A stretch of 64,000 nucleotides of DNA from Bedellia somnulentella (GCA_963576735.1 OY755189.1:4316622-4380621); one strand, 5' to 3'; positions 40,829 to 52,939 are shown, numbered from the stretch's first letter. The notes: generated by a model from the letters alone, not told the origin. Numbers and translations: made by a program.

Positions 40829-41309
40829 GTACTGTACTTTAACTTTAGGTTTACAATTCATTTTTTGTTTTATATTTGTAGTTTTATGTTTTGTAATTCT
40901 TTTATTTAAACAAGTTAAAAGTCGTCGAATACCTGTGTGAAGTGCATACCACCTTTGGAATAAAGACTGCATTGAACCTAGATGTCTTGGATGGAAGATT
41001 TGGCATACACTTGGAGAAATACACTGGTAATTAAAATATATTACTACAGTTATATTTTTAAATTTGAATTTAGACAAGGAAACAACAACTTAAATAAAAA
41101 CGATATAAGAAAAAACCGGGAGGTAAATAAATAAAACCATTACTGTACCACAGACAGACTAGCAACAAACAACAACAAAAGCGAGGCCGAGGCTATTTTC
41201 ACCGAAAATTTTTTTTTTTAATTTTTTTTTTGAAAATGAGATACCTAAAATGTTGCCAGTTGAGAAATAATTATATGTGTGACCAGTCTAAGTTGTCATT
41301 ATGTATATA

Positions 41310-41545
41310 GGGGAGTTATAGAGAACACTACCCCATTTCTTCCGGTGGGTGTACGTAAGAGGTGACTAACGGTATTGGGGTTTTTAAGGGATTTTTGAGC
41401 GGTGCGTAATGAAACCCATCACCAACAACCTTTATTCCACCATCTTTTCCTCAAGCAACTTCCAAAAGTGGCTGAGGAATTTCTGATTCCCTAGCTCTAG
41501 CTACTCCTTCAAGGGATTCATAGCAGTAAGTATATGTATGTATAT
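41310..41545 (+). repeat. Metulj-like SINE copy
   Basis: It runs from CACTACCCCATTTCTTCCGG and GTAAGAGGTGACTAACGG to the GTAAGTATATGTATGTATA tail. It lies about 160 bp upstream of the MULE gene's first apparent 5' exon. Confidence 0.75.
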
Positions 41546-42183
41546 AAAAAACTAACAATCTGACAATATTTCAATCTAGCATTAATCGAAATAAAGAAAT
41601 GATTGAAAGTAAATTGACCAAAAATGACATCTTTTGGTACTTTTTGAGAACTCAGTCATGGGAACACTGCTCCAAACTTATTTAAACTTTTATTTAAAAT
41701 AACTTTCTAACGATTTCATCCATTTTGCAGGTTGCAGTTCCTTTTCGCATCGTTTTCAACTCATCTTGTAGTAAAACACATCTACGACACGCTGCGGTAA
41801 GTGAAATAATATTTCTGCATATGAAAATCAATTAAGAAATTGAGCATCACACCCTATCTAGTTCTTATATGATTTCCAACTAGAATCTAATTGGTTTTAC
41901 AAAGTTTTAATCTGTCCAATGCTATTCAAGTGATTTTGTGCAACAATTGACTTACATTGTATAATTTTATTTCAGTACATGCATGCACACTCCATCAACG
42001 CAATCATCGAAGAATAATTTGTGCAGGTTTGCATACAGTAAGTGTCTTTTTGAAATCTAATTATGCGATAGATATCTTATTATGTCTACTTATTTATAAT
42101 ACTAGCATTAGAGTATATTGTGAAACAATTAATTGTGTAGTTTGAATTCAAGATTGAACAGGTGTTAGGTTTTATAATTTGTT

Positions 42184-42273
42184 AGTAATTTTCAATTGGC
42201 AGAGCGTCGGAGCGTATACCCGAGGTATTCCGCTCAAATATCCCCACATGAGGTTTCATGAACAAAAAAAATT
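42184..42273 (+). repeat. SINE-A copy with 20-bp target duplication
   Basis: GTTAGGTTTTATAATTTGTT occurs at 42164-42183 and again at 42274-42293. The insert has the GCAGAGCG...GTATACCCGAGG half of the tRNA-like head and the CCCCACATGAGGTTTCATG end. It lies about 60 bp before the coding exon's acceptor. Confidence 0.8.
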
Positions 42274-42348
42274 GTTAGGTTTTATAATTTGTTTGTATTT
42301 TTCTTGTTTGAAAATATCCTTTTCTCTGATTTTCAGTTTCCTGGCATC

Positions 42349-45300
42349 ATGGAGCAGTCTCAAAACCAGTTTGATGTCTCTGAGGGTATGGTTTTTAATA
42401 GTTGGAATAGGTTTGCCACAGATTTTGAAAATTATTTGAAATATAATTATATGCCATTATTTGCCATCATTCACTCTGAAACTATCACAGCCTACAACAA
42501 AAAGATAAAAAAACCTTTACCTGCCAGTTTAGGTTATTTTCATGTTTCATTTGGTTGTGCCCATCATGGCATGTATAATTCAAAATCTCATGGGTATCGC
42601 CCTATGCAAAGAACCCAAAAATTTGATTGCCCTTCTAAATTATCGGTTAGCTACTCTAGGCGTCATAATGGCTTTATTATCACAAAGTTTATTAAAGAAC
42701 ATAGTCATGCACTTAATGCTTTCAATTTTGCACAGTATAAAATTAACATGGGCATTCGTAGTACAAATTTTTTGATCCCACGATTGCAAACTGATTCTTC
42801 AGATCAGACTTGTAGTATTACTAAATATAATTCCCAGCATAAAAATATTAAAGATAGTTTAGCTCTTTTAGTTAAATATGATTTACCAGTTAATAAAGTA
42901 AAGCAATACTTAAATACAGAGCACAGTATCAAAGTAGACACTAAAACAATTAATAACTTTAAGTTAGGACTGAAAGGTAAAGGTAATAGTGCCACCATAT
43001 CAACTGAAAAGTTTATGGCTGAGTTACATAAAGATCTTGAACTTGACAGAGGAATGATAGTTGAAAGATTGGAGGTTGGCAATACCACCCAGTTAATATA
43101 TTTTCAGTTTTCATGGATGAGAACACTTTTTAATTATTACCCCGATCACATTCTTGTTGATGGCACTTACTGCCTTAACAACTGTAGAATGCCTTTGTAT
43201 ATAATTCTTGCTGTTGATGGCAACAATAACTCAATTCCCATAGCATTTGGCTTATTAGCTCAAGAGATTAAAACAAATGTAGAGAGATTTTTTGAACTGT
43301 TCACTCACCATAACCCATCATACATTCTAACAAAATCATTCATGACTGACAAAGATATTACTGAGGTGTCGGCACTCAAAAAGTTTTTCCCCCAAGCAAA
43401 ACATGAACTTTGTTTGTTTCATGTTTTGAAATCTTTCAAAGAAATGGTCCATTCTTCAAATGTTCCTAAAAATTTATACAGTGAGTGTAAATCTTTATTG
43501 GAAGCTTTAGCCTATGCTAGGTCAATTCATATATATGATGATCACTTTGCATCTTTTACAAAGCTTTTTGCCTCTTATAATGTAGTGGATACATTTATTA
43601 ATAGATGGCACAATTGTAGGGAAAACTGGAGCCATTTCCACCGTCGCACTGTTCATAATTTAGGTGACACTACCAATAATCGGTTGGAGTCACTTAACCA
43701 AAAGCTCAAAGTAGTCATAAGGAAATATGCACCTCTTGATGAATTTTATGTTAACTTAAAATCTTTTCTTCAAACCACTCTTGATAAGATATTTACTGCA
43801 GCTTTTAAAGATTCTTTACACCTAGTTAATACTTTCTCAGACATTCAATCCAATTTGCTGAGGAGAATTTCATCATGTGGGACATATTTTGCTTATCAAA
43901 AAATTGTTCAACAATTGTCAGAAGGTTTAGGAGCTCAAAGTGTTTTTGTGAACAGACAAGACTTAGGGTGTTATACAGTGTACATTCCTAAACATGCAGC
44001 AGCACAAACAACCCTCTACACTTGCACGTGTACCTTTTTTGCGTCATTACATTTACCTTGTTGCCATATATTCTCCCTTAGAAACTATTTGGAAAAAGAT
44101 CTTTTTGATGAATGTCTTATTCCGGAAAGATGGAGTAAAGACTATTATATTAAAGCAATAAATGCCTGCCAAAGTCATAAATATAATCCACCTTTAGTAA
44201 AGTTTGAAAAGCCCCCTTTAAATAGAGAAACTGTAAATTTTTTGGAAGGAAGGCTGGCTTGCAATACTTTATTAGAAATTTTAAAAACTTCCTCGCCTAG
44301 AGATTTTGCCTATAGGCATTCTTATTTAAAATCTTTAGCTTTAAGATGGGCAGGTCAGCTTTCAGATCATGTAGATCCTCTCATATCCTCTAGCATGTTT
44401 AATGTTTCCAAAGATAATAATGTCCCATCAACATCTTCTCTGTATGACATACCTGAACAACTATACAACATAAAATCATCTCATACACTAGCACACAAAT
44501 ATGACCAGCAACTGCCTTTATCCATTCCTACAAAAACACTTAAAAAAAAACAGAAACTCACAGCTATTGGCCAAAAACGCAGAGCTCCTAAACCATCTGA
44601 ACGTGCTGGCAAACCAAAATATTCTATTAGAAATTATTTTCCTGTTCTAAATGAAAAGAAACTTTCACCACAACCCCTAACTGATCTGAGATGTACCTCA
44701 TGGGTTAATATAAATGATGATCTTAAATTAACAGGGGACCACAAAAATATTCTGCTGAGTAATGCTTGGTTAGATTCAGATATAATTTATGCCGCATCCT
44801 GTTTGCTTAAAAATGACCATCCCTTGGTTGAAGGGTTGCAAAATCCCGTATTAGCTTCAGCTTTTCCACCTATGTTGAAACCTTGTTTTGGTCCATTTGT
44901 CCAAATTTGTAATGTCAATAACAACCACTGGGTGTGCATCAGTGGTTATATGGATAATCAATATTTAATTATAGATATTTACGACTCTTTGAGAGGAAAC
45001 CTTAACAAAGATGTTATTTCTATAGCCAGTAGTTTAAACCGGACTTATACGTCTGTAACTGATATTAAGTTTAGAATCCACAATGTGGACTTACAACCTA
45101 ATGGCTATGATTGTGGCCTTTATGCCATTGCTTTTGCAAAATTGATATGTTTAGGAAAAGACCCCTGTAAATTCCTTTTCAAAAAGGATGAGATGCGGCT
45201 TCACTTATTCAAGTCCCTAGTTAATAAAAACTTAACTGAATTTCCAGTTTTATCAGAGCCCAATCCCAATAGCCATCCTTATGTGGAAAAGATTAATAGT

Positions 45301-45477
45301 AAAATTTACTGTCTCTGCAGGACTTCATCCTCTAATCTTAATGATATGATCATTTGCTGTGAATGCTTCAATCTTTATCACAAAACATGTCTAAAAAAAC
45401 AGTCATATCTAAATTCTCATTTCCTTTGTAATCGTTGTGATATGTTTAATTGCCAGCAGAATATTATTGTGGACTAA
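42349..45477 (+). CDS. MULE-type transposase fused to SWIM, Ulp1 protease and PHD finger
   Basis: An uninterrupted 1042-residue ORF. The ATG at 42349 follows a TTTTCAG acceptor; an in-frame ATG at 42289 is intronic. Residues ~55-130 look like a FAR1/FLYWCH-type zinc finger (FGCAHHG, FDCPSK, EHSHAL). The MULE core has DGTYCLN near 270, MTDKD near 331 and ELCLFHVLKSF. A SWIM finger (YTCTCTF...PCCHIF) lies near 555-575. An Ulp1/C48 cysteine protease shows NHWVC near 859, IYDSL near 880 and QPNGYDCGLY near 917. A C4HC3 PHD finger (YCLCRT...CCECFNLYHKTC) ends the protein. Noncoding 5' exons seem present at about 41731-41803 and 41976-42030. It could transpose its own element or be domesticated; no TIRs of its own were identified. 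Confidence 0.9.
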   Translation: MEQSQNQFDVSEGMVFNSWNRFATDFENYLKYNYMPLFAIIHSETITAYNKKIKKPLPASLGYFHVSFGCAHHGMYNSKSHGYRPMQRTQKFDCPSKLSVSYSRRHNGFIITKFIKEHSHALNAFNFAQYKINMGIRSTNFLIPRLQTDSSDQTCSITKYNSQHKNIKDSLALLVKYDLPVNKVKQYLNTEHSIKVDTKTINNFKLGLKGKGNSATISTEKFMAELHKDLELDRGMIVERLEVGNTTQLIYFQFSWMRTLFNYYPDHILVDGTYCLNNCRMPLYIILAVDGNNNSIPIAFGLLAQEIKTNVERFFELFTHHNPSYILTKSFMTDKDITEVSALKKFFPQAKHELCLFHVLKSFKEMVHSSNVPKNLYSECKSLLEALAYARSIHIYDDHFASFTKLFASYNVVDTFINRWHNCRENWSHFHRRTVHNLGDTTNNRLESLNQKLKVVIRKYAPLDEFYVNLKSFLQTTLDKIFTAAFKDSLHLVNTFSDIQSNLLRRISSCGTYFAYQKIVQQLSEGLGAQSVFVNRQDLGCYTVYIPKHAAAQTTLYTCTCTFFASLHLPCCHIFSLRNYLEKDLFDECLIPERWSKDYYIKAINACQSHKYNPPLVKFEKPPLNRETVNFLEGRLACNTLLEILKTSSPRDFAYRHSYLKSLALRWAGQLSDHVDPLISSSMFNVSKDNNVPSTSSLYDIPEQLYNIKSSHTLAHKYDQQLPLSIPTKTLKKKQKLTAIGQKRRAPKPSERAGKPKYSIRNYFPVLNEKKLSPQPLTDLRCTSWVNINDDLKLTGDHKNILLSNAWLDSDIIYAASCLLKNDHPLVEGLQNPVLASAFPPMLKPCFGPFVQICNVNNNHWVCISGYMDNQYLIIDIYDSLRGNLNKDVISIASSLNRTYTSVTDIKFRIHNVDLQPNGYDCGLYAIAFAKLICLGKDPCKFLFKKDEMRLHLFKSLVNKNLTEFPVLSEPNPNSHPYVEKINSKIYCLCRTSSSNLNDMIICCECFNLYHKTCLKKQSYLNSHFLCNRCDMFNCQQNIIVD

Positions 45478-46660
45478 GACGACTATGGGTATGAGGCTTT
45501 TCAGTGGTATTTGGACGATGCGGCTGTACACCCATCACCAATACTTTATTTTAATCATCTTATTTCAAAAGTACTTCCTTACTTAGTTACTCCCATTTAA
45601 CAAGTGACCATCAGTCAATATATTAATAATAATTTGAGAATGCGTTATTACGTTGTATTATGTATTAATAACCACATATTCTATGTTACAGTATTCTGAT
45701 CCTGCTACCTGGAAATATGGTTCGTTTTTTTTCCTAGCTTTTGGTTATGGGATTGTACTTTTTGCTTGTTTTTTTTGTACATCCATGTTTTTAAGCTTTG
45801 CATGTGCGGGCTTTCTTTATACATATTGTTTAAGTTTTTATGCAATAGTTTGCTTTGGCTTTCAATGAGCCTGGGTTGCTATAGCCTGCTTATTTTGCTT
45901 AAGCTGATGGTCTAGCTGTCAGGCTGCCAACTTGGTCACGCCGCAAAGCTGTGGATTTATTGTGTTCATGATTGTATGAGGAATGAAGAATGTAAGGAAG
46001 ATATTGAAAGAAGACTGATGAAGAATGCTGTTCCAATTTCTATGTCTTTGTATGGAAGCAAAAGATGATTGTAGTAGAAGAGGCATCAGAGAAGAATGAA
46101 TGCAGTAGAAATTAGGTCTCTCAGAATGAAATATAATGTTTGCTTGTTATTGAGTGAGAAAAAGTGTGATTTGTGAAAGCTGTTGTATAAAAAAGGTATG
46201 TAAAGAAAGGGCCTAATAGAGAGGATGGATGAACTTGTACTTTTAGAGCAATATACTTTTGAAGCCCTTGCAAGGGCTGGTCAGGTTCTTCTGAGTGTGC
46301 TCAATTATTGTTGGTCACACCATTTTATCAATATCTGAGGACTCAACCTCGTAAAAAAATGTGAGGCTGTGGACTTTGACTGGCGGGTTTTAGTCTGCCT
46401 CTCTGCAAGGAGAGCCTTATGGTATGGGCGTCTGAATTTTGTGGCCCAGACCTTTAGTCCCCCACAAGGGTCTGCATTTGCAGCAAAAGTGCGTGGGGTT
46501 TGCAGATTACCTTGATGAACTTATTATGAAGGTATAAACCTGTGAACCCTACAATATTGCACTAGATGTGGCCACCGTGGGGTTTTAGTCGGTAAAAGTC
46601 CGACATACCTTCTTCACCCCGCCAGGTGATGAAGGATCCATGAGGATTTCCCCACGTAAA
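45478..46660 (+). repeat. SINE and LINE debris with poly(A) tail
   Basis: A Metulj-like fragment (45480-45600) is followed by AT-rich sequence and a decayed RTE-like LINE frame around 45990-46240 (NAVEIRSLRMKYN). A GC-richer retroposon 3' end (about 46255-46660) then has TCCATGAGGATTTCCCCACG directly before 19 A. No intact gene is present. Confidence 0.55.
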
Positions 46661-46679
46661 AAAAAAAAAAAAAAAATGG

Positions 46680-48225
46680 TATCGTCATAATATCCTTGAA
46701 GATCTTAAAAGCTATGTTTTTCATTTTCAGGTGGTATAATGGAGTAGCTGTTAATGCTGAGAATTATAGTCAAGTATTTTTGTGGGCATTTTATTAGATA
46801 GAGCATATCCTATTTGCACTCCCAACCTAGATTATCAAATAATTGTGAAAATTATTGGATGTGGAGTGTGGTTTGTTATGTTAAAATAATGTATTTTGCT
46901 ATCAAATTGTAATTTGCTGAAGTATTATGATTTATTGTTAATAAATGCTTGTTACCTTATTTAATTAAAAAAATACTGTTAAAAAGCGCTTTTATTTCTC
47001 AGCCTATGAACTGTCTACTTAGAGTAGTGCTATCCAAGTTGATCTCTATAAAAGTTTAAAATAGACCCATATTTTTATACATCATTTATGACATGTGACA
47101 TATCCAACAAGATTGTACTACTAACTAATTGCACATTCCTATTGCTTTACACAACTAATATAAGTTCAAGGAAAAACATTACTCTTAATGTGCCTTACCA
47201 ACTTGGAAATGTCTGTAAGCTCATTCACAAATTTTTGTTCATCATGAAATGCATAGTTAACAATTCTATTAAGATATACAGTTATAAAAAGTAAAAATAA
47301 ACATTCATGCTTTTTAAACCCATAAGAACCACACATACACCTTTTTAGAAAATAGAGAAGAGACAGATTGGTGTAGGCCTGACTGGATTCAAACTCAGAA
47401 CTCTGTATGATAGGTGAGATTTTACCTCTGAGCTATCATGGCTGTACAAAAACCAAAGATCTAAATAGATAGATAAATTTAAAACTTTTAATGAAATACT
47501 CACCTACAACAATGCTATATTTGTAAAAGTGGTTAAGAGACTATCGATCGCCATTTATACTTTAAATATATATATTGCCATTAGACTACCTCAAAAAATT
47601 AAGTAAGATATAACTATTGATTTGAGCAAATGTTCATATTCAGATCTAAATTTTTTTGTAAACATTTGATTATAAAATTAAGATGGTGGTGAAATATGAG
47701 AATGTCAGTTCATGATAGTTTTGTTGTAAACAGCAGACATGGCCACATCTTTTAGTAGCCCTGTGTAAAACTCAGGTGAGAAATATTGAATAATGGGTGA
47801 AAAATAAAAACAATAATGATAAGGTTGATACATGAATTTTATATAATATTATTACAAAATTGTGATAGAAACATTTGTCATAACATAACCCCATGTTTAA
47901 AATGTTACGAATGACTCAAAACCTCACTAAAAGTATTAAACGAAGCACAGTTAGGAACAAAACTTCACTTTCATGAGCTTTAAATCAATATTTTACTTTA
48001 CATTAAACGGTTTCTCTTGGATACACTTTGTTTCGTTTTATAACCTAAGCTAAAGTATTCCAGTAATTTTCTTATATAATTATAACTACAACAGCTCACA
48101 ATACATCACATTATTATTATCACACATTGGAGTAAATTTAATAAATGTAAGCGAGAAAACATTCACGCTAACAATAGAAAAATCCATTAATTTCATGATT
48201 TACGTCGAACCAAGAAAATTAATTT
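46680..48225. other. AT-rich stretch with a tRNA-like fragment
   Basis: No gene is supported. 47365-47440 read on the minus strand has a TGATAGCTCAGAGGTAAAA A-box region and GAGTTTGAATCC B box, a SINE head. The rest may be the 3' side of the MULE element. Confidence 0.4.
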
Positions 48226-48426
48226 CGGTGTCAATAGCCAAACATTGGCGAAAACGTCAAGATCAGCTGATCCTGACGTTCCTGATTTTCATTCGTTCAT
48301 TCTCATTCTTTATATTTCGGTGATTGAACGGTGATAAAAACCATTCGTTCATTCGTTCAAACTCATTGTTTATTTCGGTGGTAAAAGCCGCCGCGCAAAA
48401 GCGAAACTGTCACATTACTGGGATTA

Positions 48427-49402
48427 TTGCCAGGCCAAAAAATTTCTAAAGCTTTGTCTACACCAAAGAATATACTTTTTTATTTTATTAAATTCTGCAA
48501 TATAAATCACTACAAAATGCAGCGCACTCCTCCTAAATCTCCTCGGGAGTATGGCTCAACTCCAAATCTAAATGAGGATCCTGTAAATGAGACTAATGTA
48601 TCCTACCGCAGCAGTGCCAAACGACCACGATGTGCCTGCGGAGATGTTGAAATTGGTTTTGATGGCTATATGAAAGAGTTTCAAAAAATGCTTTTTTCAT
48701 GGAAATCTGAACAAGACCAAACTCTAAAAAGCATAAACTCATCTATAGACAATTTATCGATCCAAGTCAAAACAATACAAGACACAAATCGTGAGATCGA
48801 AAAATCGATCGAGTTTTTATCGGCCCAATTTGATGATGCTAATAAAAGATTGTCCTCAGTTGAATCCAATAGCTCAAAATTCGCTGAACGCTTAGATAAC
48901 TTGGAAAAGGCGACTGAAGAGTTAAGACGTAGATCATGCCTAAATACGCTGGAACTTCGGAACATAAAAATGGAGAAGGGCGAAACTCAAGATGACCTTA
49001 TCAATACTATCACAGCAATTCTTCGCAAGCTTAACATTGAAACTGATGGAACGAGTATTCAAGATGTTCGGAGAATAATTTCAAAAAACACTAGTAATTA
49101 CATCTCACTTACCCTATCAACTACAATACTAAAGAATAAAATTTTGAAAAGCCTGAAATTGTACAATATGGTAAATAAAGAGAAGCTCAACACAAAAACC
49201 ATTGGAATGTCATGTGAGTCTAAAATAATATACATATCTGAACAGCTTACTCCAAAATCTCGTTTCCTCTTTTACTAAGGAAGGCAGCTGGTCAAGGATG
49301 GAACCTACAAATACTGTTGGACAGCAGACTCAAAAGTTTTGCTGCGTAAAGAAGAAGGAGGTAAAATCATAACCCTCACCGACGAGTCACAATTAAATTT
49401 GT
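48427..49402 (+). pseudogene. LINE ORF1 with coiled coil and FP-like domain, one premature stop
   Basis: The likely start is the ATG at 48517 (MQRTPPKSPREYGS), as the upstream 30 codons look like leader. A long coiled coil covers about residues 65-145 (LSIQVKTIQDTNREIEKSIE). The C-terminal half resembles the FP domain of LINE ORF1 proteins (RRSCLNTLELRNI, QLTPKSRFLFY). The frame is stopped by TAA at 49276-49278, but the same frame continues with GRQLVKDGTYKYCW and LRKEEGGKIITL to TGA at about 49402, as expected for the full domain. ORF1 of this class binds the element RNA. A single nonsense change therefore separates it from full length. Confidence 0.75.
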
Positions 49403-49924
49403 GACTATTGCAAATCATTTTCATTTCAATTTTGAGTAGTTTTTGTTTATTTTATGTTTTAAAACTGTTTAATTTTAATATCCTTAAATGCTCGCGTTTC
49501 GCATTTTTTAAATATTGTCTGGAATTTCTCTGCCCTGGCTTGCTAAAACCTAATATGTTGTTAGTAACGTCTTTTATGTTTTATACACCATCATCTAGTT
49601 GTTATATTGTTGTTCTTGCCAGGTCATTTTTTGATATAATAGGATTTTTTAACCATGTAACACATTTTCTAATATACCCAAATACATCACATCTTAACAC
49701 TTATACACACCTACAAATTATCCAAATACTCTATAAAAAACACATTTATTCACATTACGTATTGCATCACGTGTCGCTTAATGCTTTTATTAATTCAGAC
49801 ATTAAACTCATCTTTTCACTTCGCTTTAAATGTAACAATTGTGCACCTATACTAAATACTAAAATTCGATAATCATAAAGACTATAGCGCGTCTCTTGAT
49901 ACTATCAAGATATCCCAGTCAACA

Positions 49925-52813
49925 ATGTGTGATCCCAAAGACTGTGCTTCTATCATTTCGAAAATAAAAAATCCCTTTAAAATTTTATCACAGAATATAC
50001 GTAGCTTATCGGCGAATTTTTCTAGTCTTGAAGTACTTTTAAACGCCATCAATTCCGATATAGATATATTAGTGCTCTCTGAATGCTGGCTTCAACATAA
50101 CCCTAATATTCCTTATCTTAAAGGTTATAAGCCCCACACTTCAACTAAACCCTATAACCAAAATGATGGTGTTGTCGTTTATGTTGCTGAGAGATTAAAA
50201 AATGTTATTGTTGAAGAGCCTGAATTTGATGAAGCTAGCTGTTTAATTGTCAAAATTGCTACTGATATTGCCGTTCTAGCATTTTACAGACCTTGGTGCT
50301 TTTTAAACATACAAAAGTTTCTGGAATCCTTGCACACGACATTGGCTCAATTATCAGCCTACCCTACTATTATAATTACCGGTGACATAAATATTGATAT
50401 CATACAAGGATCATTAAATTCAAATGGGGATGACTACACAAATTTACTAGCTTCCCACGGTCTTTTGCCAGCTCACTGTTTTGCGACTCATAAAAAAGCA
50501 TGCCTGGACCATGTCATACTGAAGACTCAGTACCCTGCAGAGACCCTCGTACTTCAATCGTCAGTCACTGATCATGACTCTGTTCTTTTAGCCCTTTCTT
50601 CGGTCAAATATCAATATATAAAAAAAACAAGAACGAAGACTGACTTTTCTCGATTAAGTATCCTGATGCAGCAAATTGATCTAGACCCAGTATTTACATC
50701 TACAGACCCAAATGCTGCCCTTTCGTATCTTGTAGATTCAGTACAAACAGCTATTGCAGAAACTACAACAGTCGTGCCCATTCCCCACCGCTTACGAATC
50801 ATTAAACCTTGGATCACTACTGGTCTACTCAGGTGTATGCGAAACAGAGACTACCTTCACAAAAAATTGAAACTAGACCCTAAAAACACCACTCTCTCTC
50901 TTACTTTCAAAAGGTATCGTGGTTTTTGTAACAATCTTTTAAAAAAGGCTAAGGAAAATTACGAAAGAAGTGAATTGGAAAATGCGAAGTCAAACACTAA
51001 ACAGTTATGGCGAGTCATTGGTGATGTTGCTGGTATAAAAAAAACTAAATCAACTGCAAAAGATCTGCTTAACTCTCGCCCCTGTCCCTCCCAATCTGTG
51101 AATGACGTAAACAACTTCTTTGTTGAAGTAGGCACACATATTGCAGAAAATATAGTTCCGTTTCCTGAGGAAGCGCCGACTCAGCCAGTTTCACTGCCGT
51201 CACAAAGTAACCTCGCTGATTCTTTTGTCTTACTCGACACTGACTATGATGAGATAGACAAGGTTATAAACTTGATAAAGTCAGAATGTGCAGTTGGATG
51301 GGATGGCATACCATCTGAAGTCATTAAAAGATTCAAAAATATTATGATCCCTTCTCTTGCACATATTATTAATCTTAGTTTTCATCTGGGTGTCTTCCCA
51401 GATTATTTGAAAAAAGCTGTGGTCCATCCAATTTATAAGTCGGGAGATAAATATAATATAACTAATTACCGTCCGATTTCTGTCCTTCCCGCCTTGGCAA
51501 AAATTATAGAACGCCTCATAAATTCCCGTTTGATCGCCTATCTAGAGGACAAAACCTTGCTATCCCTAAACCAATACGGTTTCCGACGCGGACGATCTAC
51601 GTCAGAAGCAGTCCACAACTTAACCGACCACATAGCTCGTAATTTAGACAAAGGAAAAAGAGTTTTGTCTATCTTTTTGGACCTGGCTAAAGCGTTCGAC
51701 AGTACCTCCATCCCAATTCTTTTGCGCAAAATGGAGGCTATGGGAATTCGTGGTACACAGCTAAAGTTGTTTGAAAGCTATCTGACCGACCGGTCTCAGT
51801 ATGTTACTATTGAGGGTATCACAAGCTCCCCACTTAACATCAAATATGGTGTTCCTCAGGGAAGCATACTGGGACCGCTGCTCTTTCTCATATATATTAA
51901 TGAGCTGTCCGACTTCAAACTGAACGATGGCCAAATTATTTCTTTTGCTGACGACACTGTACTCACATTTACTGGTTCTTCATGGTATGAAACTTTCAAC
52001 TCTGCTCAACAAGGCTTTAATATAATATCTAAGTGGTTAGTGGCAAACAGTCTATCATTAAATACAACAAAGACTAAATACATGACCTTCTCGATTACAG
52101 AAAAAACGCAACCTCCCCCGGATACTTATGTATTACGCAAGTTCTGTTTCCACAGTAACGCTCGCAGTTCTTGTTCTTGTCCATTAATTGAGAGGGTCAA
52201 GGTCATAAGATATTTAGGTGTAATGGTAGATTATAAGCTCACCTTTTCCGAACATATTTCTCATGTCGCCTCAAGGGTCAGGAAGCTAATTTACGTCTTC
52301 AGCAAATTGCGAAATATTTCTAATCCCGCCCTTCTTAAGACAGTATACATAGCACTCTGTCAATCTATATTAACTTACTGTATAACTTCATGGGGGGGTG
52401 CTTCCAAATCCTTACTGATTACACTAGAACGCGCCCAAAGGGCTGTTCTCAAAACGATTAATCGTAAACCTCGACTCTTCCCTACTTACGAACTTTACAG
52501 TAGTAGTAGTTTATTAACTGTCCGCCAGCTCTTTATTCTACATACTCTGCTTAAACAGCACTCTCAAACGCCTCCCCCGTTACCTTCAAACTCTCGTTCT
52601 TCCCGCTATCCACTTTTTGCCTCCGTTCCACGTCTAAAAACCCAATTTGCAAATCGGTTCTTCTGTTTCTTGGGACCATTACTTTACAATAAAGTGAATA
52701 AATTGATGCCTAGTAACCAACTTTCTGCATTCAATTTTAAGAAAAAAATTACTGACTTTCTCCTAACCCTGAATTATGACGACACAGAGATGCTTCTTAC
52801 CTATATCAAATAA
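49925..52813 (+). CDS. LINE ORF2: endonuclease and reverse transcriptase
   Basis: A complete 962-residue ORF. The APE endonuclease (about 15-230) shows SQNIRSLSANF, LSECWL, ITGDINIDI, CLDHVIL and VTDHDSVL. The RT (about 420-700) shows VGWDGIPSEVIK, YRPISVLPALAKIIERLI, QYGFRRGRSTSEAV, IFLDLAKAFDS, GVPQGSILGPLLF and SFADDTVLTF. The C-terminal part (YLGVMVDYKLTFSEHI, LYVIL-type ITSWGG) is the usual thumb-connection region. It begins 520 bp after ORF1. It nicks DNA and copies the element RNA. No damage is seen, so it could be active in trans. Clade assignment by eye is uncertain. Confidence 0.9.
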   Translation: MCDPKDCASIISKIKNPFKILSQNIRSLSANFSSLEVLLNAINSDIDILVLSECWLQHNPNIPYLKGYKPHTSTKPYNQNDGVVVYVAERLKNVIVEEPEFDEASCLIVKIATDIAVLAFYRPWCFLNIQKFLESLHTTLAQLSAYPTIIITGDINIDIIQGSLNSNGDDYTNLLASHGLLPAHCFATHKKACLDHVILKTQYPAETLVLQSSVTDHDSVLLALSSVKYQYIKKTRTKTDFSRLSILMQQIDLDPVFTSTDPNAALSYLVDSVQTAIAETTTVVPIPHRLRIIKPWITTGLLRCMRNRDYLHKKLKLDPKNTTLSLTFKRYRGFCNNLLKKAKENYERSELENAKSNTKQLWRVIGDVAGIKKTKSTAKDLLNSRPCPSQSVNDVNNFFVEVGTHIAENIVPFPEEAPTQPVSLPSQSNLADSFVLLDTDYDEIDKVINLIKSECAVGWDGIPSEVIKRFKNIMIPSLAHIINLSFHLGVFPDYLKKAVVHPIYKSGDKYNITNYRPISVLPALAKIIERLINSRLIAYLEDKTLLSLNQYGFRRGRSTSEAVHNLTDHIARNLDKGKRVLSIFLDLAKAFDSTSIPILLRKMEAMGIRGTQLKLFESYLTDRSQYVTIEGITSSPLNIKYGVPQGSILGPLLFLIYINELSDFKLNDGQIISFADDTVLTFTGSSWYETFNSAQQGFNIISKWLVANSLSLNTTKTKYMTFSITEKTQPPPDTYVLRKFCFHSNARSSCSCPLIERVKVIRYLGVMVDYKLTFSEHISHVASRVRKLIYVFSKLRNISNPALLKTVYIALCQSILTYCITSWGGASKSLLITLERAQRAVLKTINRKPRLFPTYELYSSSSLLTVRQLFILHTLLKQHSQTPPPLPSNSRSSRYPLFASVPRLKTQFANRFFCFLGPLLYNKVNKLMPSNQLSAFNFKKKITDFLLTLNYDDTEMLLTYIK

Positions 52814-52895
52814 TTATATATCCAATTATATATATATATTTACGCAAACACACACATACATATACAAATACTACACACACCCCTATACACACATT

Positions 52896-52939
<44 letters not shown>

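Noticed and set aside
49408..49872. A 154-codon frame between LINE ORF1 and ORF2
   Set aside because: It is hydrophobic AT-rich sequence with no LINE protein pattern, and known two-ORF LINEs have a spacer here.
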